A stretch of 10,113 bases of DNA. Source: Desulfovibrio sp. GTDB lineage: Bacteria > Desulfobacterota > Desulfovibrionia > Desulfovibrionales > Desulfovibrionaceae. Below are positions 5,211 through 10,113 of this stretch, piece by piece (position 1 is the first letter of the stretch; the number at the start of each line of letters is the position of its first letter). The position numbers and the translations under genes are program-made. The notes below the pieces were generated by a model that saw nothing but the letters and a program-made list of their open reading frames with translations, was not told where the DNA came from and did not search any database. The DNA lies in NCBI GenBank assembly GCA_031281815.1, contig JAITEY010000015.1, positions 1 through 10,113 on the forward strand, written 5' to 3'.

Positions 5211-5348
5211 GTTTATATGCTGTGATACGGAAGCAATAAATATAAACTGTGTCTACTGCAAAAATGTAAAGTTTATGCGCTGTGACGCAAAAATGCAAGG
5301 CGTGAAGTTTATGCGCAGCGATGCGGAAACACTCGACGTGAAGTTAGT
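5211..5348 (+). repeat. 36-nt periodic repeat, possibly a Cys-rich small ORF (5131-5367)
   Basis: GTTTATGCGC occurs at 5271 and 5307, and CGTGAAGTT at 5301 and 5337, all 36 nt apart. A diverged copy (GTTTATATGC) begins at 5211, 60 nt before the second. In the frame open from TTG 5131 to TGA 5367 (78 codons) this gives 12-residue units VKFMRCDAKMQG, VKFMRSDAETLD and VKLVYHVGR, with an earlier RTFICCDTEAIN. That frame has eight cysteines, including CDGC and CVYC. It has no ribosome binding site at its TTG and overlaps the start of the next gene by 14 nt, so translation is doubtful. The preserved 12-codon phase is the only argument for coding. The repeat forms the leader of the following gene. 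Confidence 0.5.
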
Positions 5349-5353
5349 GTACC

Positions 5354-7198
5354 ATGTGGGACGATAATCCTCCTCTGGATAATTTCTCTTTCTTCTTTGC
5401 TGAAGCGGATCAAGAACGGTGCACCGACGTCGATATGCAGCAAATCGCGGCGCGCATCATGAATGAAAACCGCGAACTGCGCAGCACGCTTGAAGAATTG
5501 CGCGGCAGGCTGAATAATTATAAAATCTTGGTGGACAATACGATTGAAGGCATCTGCCGCTGGTCCTATGACGGCAAACTGCTGTTCGCCAACCGTGCCT
5601 TTGCGGAAATCTTCGGCTTCGCGTCGGTCGGCGAACTTTTCGCGGCGACCGGCGATGCCCCCTTGCGCTTTTGTCCGCCCACAGACCGGAGTGTTCTGCT
5701 GTCAACCCTGGAACAGTACGGAAAGATAACGAATTTTGAACTGCGCTCCGCAAAAGTGGACGGTACGCCCATCTGGATCGGCCTCCACGCCCGGCGCGTG
5801 GACGATGCGCTGGGACGGCCGTCGCATTATGAGGCGTTTATTGAAAACATCACGCTGCGAAGGTTGACGGAAGAAAAACTCAGCTATCAGGCCCTCCATG
5901 ATCCCCTGACCAATCTGGCCAACCGCGCGCTGTTCCGCGACAGGCTGAATACGGCGCTGTTGCGCGCGGCGCGGCAGCCGGGATACCGCTTCTCGGTCAT
6001 TTATCTCAATCTGGACCGCTTCAAATCCGTGAACGACAATTTCGGACACGGCATCGGCGACGATGTGCTGTGCCGCGCCGCCGCCGTCATAAAATCCTGC
6101 CTGAGAGAATTGGACACAGTGGCGCGTTTCGGGGCCGACGAGTTCGCCGTGCTCGTGGAAAACGTAACCCGCAACGGAGACACCCTGCGGGTGGCCAAGA
6201 GAATATACAAAACGCTCTCCTCGCCGTTCAGGGTCGGAGACGGCGTCGAAATCAACATCGGCGCCGGCTTGGGCATCGTGTTGCACGGCGAAAACTACGA
6301 TCAGCCCGACAGCCTCCTCAGGGACGCCGATACGGCCCTGTACCGGGCAAAGGCATCGCCGAGGTCGAGCATCGCGATTTTCAACCCGAAGATGCTCGAA
6401 GATGCCGTGCCGGCCTTTACCTATGAAAACGCGCTCCGCCTGGGATTGACCTCGCGGGCTTTCAGCCTGCACTATCAGCCCATCGTGCGCATGGACAACG
6501 GCGAACTGCACGGATTCGAGGCATTGTTGCGCTGGAACAACAACGGCAAAGCCGTTCCCCCGACGGTATTCATACCCATTGCCGAAGAATGCGGGTTTAT
6601 CAACAGTCTTGGTCTCTTCGTTATAGAAGAGGTCTGCACGCAGCTTTCCGAATGGTCGAGAAAACTCCCGATTTCCTTTATCACGCATCTGAATATTTCC
6701 GGCCGGCAGTTGAAAGTTCCGAGATTTTACAATGAGGTGCGGAAAATTCTGCACGGCACGCAAATCGACCCGTCCCTGCTGCTCTTCGAAATCACGGAAA
6801 GCGTCCTCATGGACGACAGTATTACCTGCCTGCAAAGCATCAACACTATCCGCAAGCTCGGCATCAAATTCTGCCTCGACGACTTCGGCACCGGCTTTTC
6901 GTCGTTGAACTACCTGCGTTCCCTGCCGCTCAGTTGCATCAAAGTGGACAAAAGTTTCGTCACGGAAATCGAATTTGACGACAAGGCTCTCATGATTATC
7001 CGCAATCTCCTGAAAATGGGCGGCGACCTGAGCATGCCCCTGATTGTCGAGGGCATTGAACGGCAGGAACAGGCCGACATACTGCTGGAAGCAGGCTGCT
7101 GCCTGGCGCAAGGATTTTTGTACCATCGGCCCCTGCCGGCCCCGGATGCCGCACGCCTGCTTGAAGCCGGAGTTTCCGGCTTTTCCGGCACTGCCTGA
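5354..7198 (+). CDS. PAS-GGDEF-EAL protein (bifunctional c-di-GMP synthase/phosphodiesterase type)
   Basis: This 614-aa cytosolic signalling protein has no membrane segment. In order: a helix/coiled coil (28-55), a PAS sensor domain (about 56-175, NTIEGICRWSYDGKLLFANR...), a GGDEF domain (about 183-345) and an EAL domain (about 365-605). The cyclase signature is GADEF (260-264), with alanine for the second glycine. Asp221 (YLNLDRFK) and an inhibitory I-site RELD (251-254, exactly five residues upstream) are kept. The EAL domain has E389 (EALLR), HLNISGRQL, FEITESVLM, DDFGTGFSS (509-517) and VEGIE (E566), so the metal and catalytic ligands for c-di-GMP hydrolysis look complete. Hydrolysis is the safer prediction; the GGDEF part may be weak or regulatory. 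The ATG at 5354 lacks a clear ribosome binding site, so the start is the least certain point. It is probably the first gene of a four-gene run. Confidence 0.92.
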   Translation: MWDDNPPLDNFSFFFAEADQERCTDVDMQQIAARIMNENRELRSTLEELRGRLNNYKILVDNTIEGICRWSYDGKLLFANRAFAEIFGFASVGELFAATGDAPLRFCPPTDRSVLLSTLEQYGKITNFELRSAKVDGTPIWIGLHARRVDDALGRPSHYEAFIENITLRRLTEEKLSYQALHDPLTNLANRALFRDRLNTALLRAARQPGYRFSVIYLNLDRFKSVNDNFGHGIGDDVLCRAAAVIKSCLRELDTVARFGADEFAVLVENVTRNGDTLRVAKRIYKTLSSPFRVGDGVEINIGAGLGIVLHGENYDQPDSLLRDADTALYRAKASPRSSIAIFNPKMLEDAVPAFTYENALRLGLTSRAFSLHYQPIVRMDNGELHGFEALLRWNNNGKAVPPTVFIPIAEECGFINSLGLFVIEEVCTQLSEWSRKLPISFITHLNISGRQLKVPRFYNEVRKILHGTQIDPSLLLFEITESVLMDDSITCLQSINTIRKLGIKFCLDDFGTGFSSLNYLRSLPLSCIKVDKSFVTEIEFDDKALMIIRNLLKMGGDLSMPLIVEGIERQEQADILLEAGCCLAQGFLYHRPLPAPDAARLLEAGVSGFSGTA

Positions 7199-7233
7199 GT
7201 ATTCAGAGAAAAAACAGAGCAAGAGGGAGAGCT

Positions 7234-8703
7234 ATGCAGCGTTACGCGGTCCTTGTATGTATTCTGTGTATGGCGGCGTTGGTCGCCGCCGCGCGGTCGC
7301 CTTCGGAGGCGGCTCCCGCCGGTGGAGCGGAACGCCGCGCCGCAGCGCCGGGTGTGGAAACCGGAAACGAAGCACTCCTTCCGACGCCGGACATGACCAA
7401 ATTCGAAGCAGTGGCCGACCTGGTGCGCGACAAATGTATGACCTGTCACTCCAGAGGCTATGAACTGGCCTATTACGCCGCGTTGCCGGGCATCAGGCAA
7501 ATTATCGAACGTGATTACCGCGAAGGACTGCGCTCCATGGATTTGGGGCAGGAACTCCGCGAAGGCGGGCTTGACCGTCCGGTCGGTGAAGCCACCCTGG
7601 CCAAAATTGAATGGACGATGCTCAGAGGCACCATGCCTCCGGCACGATTTGTCGCCGTGCAATGGGACAGAGGCATCACCCGCGAACAGCGCCGGGCCGT
7701 TCTGGACTGGCTCGGCGCCGTGCGCGCCGCCTGCTACGCCACAGGCACGGCAAGCAAGGAGAGGAGCAACGAACCTGTCCAGCCGTTGCCGGACGCCTTT
7801 CCCCATGACGCGGCAAAGGCCGCGCTCGGTGAAAAATTGTTTTTCGACAAGCGCCTGTCTCTGGATGACAGTATTTCCTGCGCCTCCTGCCACATGTTCG
7901 ACAAAGGCGGGGCCGACGGCCGCCGTTTCTCCGAGGGCGTGGGCGGACTGCTCGGCAACGCCAACGCGCCGACGGTGTTCAACGCGGTCTTCAACATACG
8001 CCAATTCTGGGACGGCAGGGCAGCCGACCTGCAGGAGCAGGCCGCCGCGCCGCCGTTCAATCCCGTGGAAATGGCCAGTGAAAACTGGGATACTGTTATT
8101 GGAAAACTGGTCAAGGACAAACCCCTGCTTGATGAATTCCTGTCCGTGTACCCCGTTTCCTGGGGCGGCGCCCGAGACGCGGGCGGCTGGACGGGGGAGA
8201 ACATAACCGACGCCCTGGCCCATTATGAAATGACCCTCATCACGCCGGACAGCCGCTTTGATCTGTGGCTGAAAGGGGACGACGTCGCCCTCAGCGAACA
8301 GGAAGCGGCCGGTTACCGGCGTTTCAAGGATTACCGTTGCGCCTCCTGCCATGTGGGCAAAACGCTGGGCGGCCGGTCTTTTGAATATATGGACCTGAAA
8401 CGGAATTATTTTGCCGACCGCGGCGGGTCGCTGCCTTCGGACGAAGGGTTGAAAGCCTTTACCGGCAAGGCGGAGGATCTGCACAAGTTCAAGGTGCCCA
8501 ACCTGCGCAACATAGAACTGACCGCTCCGTACCTGCATGACGGCACTGTGGAAACCCTTGATGACGCGGTCGGAATTATGGGAGTGTATCTTTCCGGCAT
8601 CGGCATCCCGCCGGCGGACCGCACGTTGATTGTCGCCTTTATGCGCACCCTGACCGGCAAATATCAAGGTAAAGCGGTGGAAGGGGATGTCGTGCCCAAG
8701 TAA
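7234..8703 (+). CDS. Three-haem cytochrome c peroxidase (MauG/CcpA family with N-terminal haem domain)
   Basis: This 489-aa periplasmic protein starts at ATG 7234 behind AGGGAG and has a signal peptide (VLVCILCMAALVAAA). Three CxxCH haem c sites are seen: CMTCH (68-72), CASCH (216-220) and CASCH (369-373). The last two belong to the classical di-haem peroxidase fold, with LGEKLFFDKRLS before, GGADGRRFSEGVGG and NAPTVFNAVFN between, and PNLRNIELTAPYLHDG near the end. The first lies in an additional N-terminal haem-binding domain with TMLRGTMPPARFVAVQW, as in YhjA-type quinol peroxidases. The enzyme reduces H2O2 to water with electrons from quinol or small cytochromes. It is about 150 residues longer than di-haem enzymes because of the extra domain. 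It lies 35 nt after the PAS-GGDEF-EAL gene, probably in the same transcript. Confidence 0.93.
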   Translation: MQRYAVLVCILCMAALVAAARSPSEAAPAGGAERRAAAPGVETGNEALLPTPDMTKFEAVADLVRDKCMTCHSRGYELAYYAALPGIRQIIERDYREGLRSMDLGQELREGGLDRPVGEATLAKIEWTMLRGTMPPARFVAVQWDRGITREQRRAVLDWLGAVRAACYATGTASKERSNEPVQPLPDAFPHDAAKAALGEKLFFDKRLSLDDSISCASCHMFDKGGADGRRFSEGVGGLLGNANAPTVFNAVFNIRQFWDGRAADLQEQAAAPPFNPVEMASENWDTVIGKLVKDKPLLDEFLSVYPVSWGGARDAGGWTGENITDALAHYEMTLITPDSRFDLWLKGDDVALSEQEAAGYRRFKDYRCASCHVGKTLGGRSFEYMDLKRNYFADRGGSLPSDEGLKAFTGKAEDLHKFKVPNLRNIELTAPYLHDGTVETLDDAVGIMGVYLSGIGIPPADRTLIVAFMRTLTGKYQGKAVEGDVVPK

Positions 8704-8749
8704 CGCGCCGGCTGCGCGGCGAAGCGCGCAACGGCTGAGAGGATCGCGC

Positions 8750-9799
8750 ATGCGTATCGACAACAGAGTATTTTTTCCGGTTTTCTGTCTGTTCTGCCTG
8801 CTCGGCGCCCCGCTGCACGCGGCGGCGGAAGAAGTCGGAGACTCGTTGACGGAACGGCTTTTCGCCGGAAGTTTCACGGGGTCGCTGCTTTTCGGTTATC
8901 CGTACACAGGGGCGGGAACGGCCGATATGGCGGCGGTCGCCGTCCTGGCGCTGCTGGCCTTGCGTCTGATTCACGCAGGCCGTTCCCGCGGTAAAGACGA
9001 GGACCGCTTCACCGTCGACCGGAAGCGCGGGTCATCCCCTGAATCGTCCGGCAGCGGGCAGGTCGATGCGGGCAGGGACGATGCCGGGAGCAACGGACGG
9101 GACTCCGGCGGAGCGCCTGCGCGCCGTTCCCGCAACTCTGCCTGGTCCCGGCGCACGGGCGGCGACCCGGCCGCAGGAGACGATGACCGGGAAGCCGGCG
9201 GAGCGCCTGCGCGCCGTTCCCGCAACTCTGCCTGGTCCCGGCGCATGGACGGCGACCCGGCCGCCGAAGACGAACGCGGCGGTCCGGAGCTTCCCCGCGA
9301 CAGGCAGCCGGACTCCCATCGGTTCGTTACGGCGCGCGACAGGGCCGAGGCCATGTGGGGGTACCTGCGTTCCGACCGGGAACAGTCGCCGGAGACCCCG
9401 GCGGAAGCCTCCGTTGCCCCCGGCGTCGTGCTGCCGGATGATTTCGACGCGGCCGATTTTCTGCAGGGCGCGCGGACCTTGTATATCCGCCTGCAGAAAG
9501 CTTGGGCGTCCCGCGACATCACCGGCCTGACGCCCTTTGTCACGCCGAAGTTGCTGGAGACCCTGCGCAGGCAGGCCGAAAAAAATCCTGAGCCGGTGAA
9601 AACGGACATCATCATGATTGACGCCGAACTCAAGGACGTGCGGAGCGACGGCGAAACGCAGACGGCGCAGGCGGCGTTCAACGTGCTCATGCGCACGGGC
9701 GCGCAATCCGAGCCCGCTGAAGTCGCCGAACTGTGGACCTTTGAACGCGGTCCGGAATCACAAGGCCTATGGCGTCTTTGCTCCATAGGCGAAGCCTGA
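8750..9799 (+). CDS. Tim44-domain membrane protein with internal tandem repeat
   Basis: This 349-aa protein starts at ATG 8750, with GAGAGGA 6 nt upstream; an earlier in-frame GTG (8687) would overlap the previous gene and spoil the signal peptide. Residues 1-26 are a signal sequence (VFFPVFCLFCLLGAPLHAAA). A glycine-containing stretch (FAGSFTGSLLFG) and a membrane helix (about 58-74) follow. Next comes an Arg/Asp/Gly-rich linker with two 30-residue repeats (120-149, 150-179), and from about residue 232 a Tim44-like domain (FDAADFLQGARTLYIRLQKAW ... ELWTFERG ... LWRLCSIGEA). In mitochondria the related domain tethers the import motor; in bacteria such proteins are of unknown function, perhaps membrane-linked binding or assembly. 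It sits 46 nt after the peroxidase gene and 18 nt before rnj. Confidence 0.82.
   Translation: MRIDNRVFFPVFCLFCLLGAPLHAAAEEVGDSLTERLFAGSFTGSLLFGYPYTGAGTADMAAVAVLALLALRLIHAGRSRGKDEDRFTVDRKRGSSPESSGSGQVDAGRDDAGSNGRDSGGAPARRSRNSAWSRRTGGDPAAGDDDREAGGAPARRSRNSAWSRRMDGDPAAEDERGGPELPRDRQPDSHRFVTARDRAEAMWGYLRSDREQSPETPAEASVAPGVVLPDDFDAADFLQGARTLYIRLQKAWASRDITGLTPFVTPKLLETLRRQAEKNPEPVKTDIIMIDAELKDVRSDGETQTAQAAFNVLMRTGAQSEPAEVAELWTFERGPESQGLWRLCSIGEA
9105..9284 (+). repeat. In-frame 90-bp tandem duplication in the Tim44-domain gene
   Basis: Bases 9105-9155 and 9195-9245 are identical over 51 nt, and similarity continues with a few changes to about 9268, giving a 90-nt (30-codon) period. Both copies encode GGAPARRSRNSAWSRR followed by an acidic GDPAA segment. 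The repeat lies in the linker between membrane helix and Tim44 domain. Near-perfect DNA identity suggests recent duplication. Confidence 0.9.
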
Positions 9800-9817
9800 G
9801 GGCGGGAACGGCGAGCT

Positions 9818-10113
9818 ATGGATGACGACGGCATATTCGGACTGTCCCCCCGGCGTTTTATCGGCAAAGCGGCGTACCCCGACGCCTGGCTGACTGTTGT
9901 TCCCCTCGGCGGGCTGGGGCAAATCGGCATGAACTGCATGGTCTGGGGCACGGCGACGACCAAGGTGGTCATAGACTGCGGGCTGATGTTTCCAAGCGAC
10001 TATCACTTGGGCGTGGACGTCATTATCCCGCGTTTCGACTACATCACCGAACACAAAAAAGACATCCGCGGCATCGTGCTCACCCACGGGCACGAAGACC
10101 ACATCGGCGCTCT
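9818..10113 (+). CDS. rnj: Ribonuclease J (beta-CASP metallo-beta-lactamase), N-terminal part
   Basis: The frame from ATG 9818 is open to the window end (98 complete codons). It reads VVPLGGLGQIGMNCMVWG, then DCGLMFPSDYHLGVDVIIPRFDYI, and reaches the metal-binding motif THGHEDHIGAL (H90, H92, D94, H95). These are the N-terminal hallmarks of RNase J, which has 5'-3' exo- and endonuclease activity in mRNA decay and rRNA maturation in the cytoplasm. A short N-terminal extension (about 25 residues, DDDGIFGLSPRRF...) precedes the first strand. The ribosome binding site is weak (GGCGAG, close to the ATG). The gap of 18 nt to the Tim44-domain gene implies co-transcription. The C-terminal beta-CASP part lies outside the window. 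Confidence 0.92.
   Translation, partial: MDDDGIFGLSPRRFIGKAAYPDAWLTVVPLGGLGQIGMNCMVWGTATTKVVIDCGLMFPSDYHLGVDVIIPRFDYITEHKKDIRGIVLTHGHEDHIGA

Noticed and set aside
5100..5348. 36-nt repeats as a CRISPR array
   Set aside because: The repeats are adjacent, diverged and have no unique spacers; no cas genes are nearby.
8687..8749. Upstream GTG start for the Tim44-domain protein
   Set aside because: It overlaps the peroxidase stop, lacks an SD and places 21 hydrophilic residues before the signal peptide; ATG 8750 has GAGAGGA at 6 nt.
6910..8877. Very long minus-strand open frame (655 codons) across the peroxidase and EAL regions
   Set aside because: It spans two genes and an intergenic gap with strong domain evidence on the + strand; an artefact of GC-rich codon bias.

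Overview
The window looks like chromosomal DNA of a high-GC member of the Desulfovibrionaceae (delta-proteobacteria / Desulfobacterota). This placement is an inference from the gene set: a PurL without a C-terminal glutaminase domain, a PilZ protein, an MltB-type lipoprotein transglycosylase, a GGDEF/EAL protein, a three-haem cytochrome c peroxidase, a Tim44-like membrane protein and RNase J. GC-rich host-like genes flank a clearly AT-rich block at roughly 1545-3550.

Layout. 1-630 is the 3' end of purL. 631-907 is non-coding and carries two copies of a GC-rich hairpin. 908-1348 encodes a small PilZ (c-di-GMP effector) protein. 1349-1615 holds two more hairpins, a 25-codon ORF with a strong ribosome binding site, and a consensus-like sigma-70 promoter. 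The AT-rich block contains an unrecognised 163-aa protein (+ strand) and, convergent to it, two tandem paralogous genes (- strand) that I read as Panacea/SocA-like (DUF4065) antitoxin-type proteins. Between them is a short host-like relic of a peptidoglycan-binding (PG_binding_1) domain with a frameshift, which suggests the block landed in or next to a cell-wall gene. 3378-3926 is non-coding; it carries a perfect 12-bp tandem repeat, two hairpins and a good promoter for the next gene.

3927-5108 encodes an MltB-family lytic transglycosylase lipoprotein. After a 245-nt gap with a 36-nt periodic repeat there is a probable operon on the + strand: PAS-GGDEF-EAL protein (5354-7198), three-haem cytochrome c peroxidase (7234-8703), Tim44-domain membrane protein (8750-9799) and the 5' end of RNase J (9818 to window end), with gaps of only 35, 46 and 18 nt.

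Functionally, the window combines c-di-GMP signalling (PilZ receptor plus a GGDEF/EAL enzyme), envelope functions (transglycosylase, periplasmic peroxide reduction, Tim44 membrane protein) and housekeeping (PurL, RNase J). The accessory block with duplicated antitoxin-like genes and an orphan partner candidate is the most likely place for an undescribed system. No integrase, transposase, tRNA, rRNA or CRISPR array was seen.
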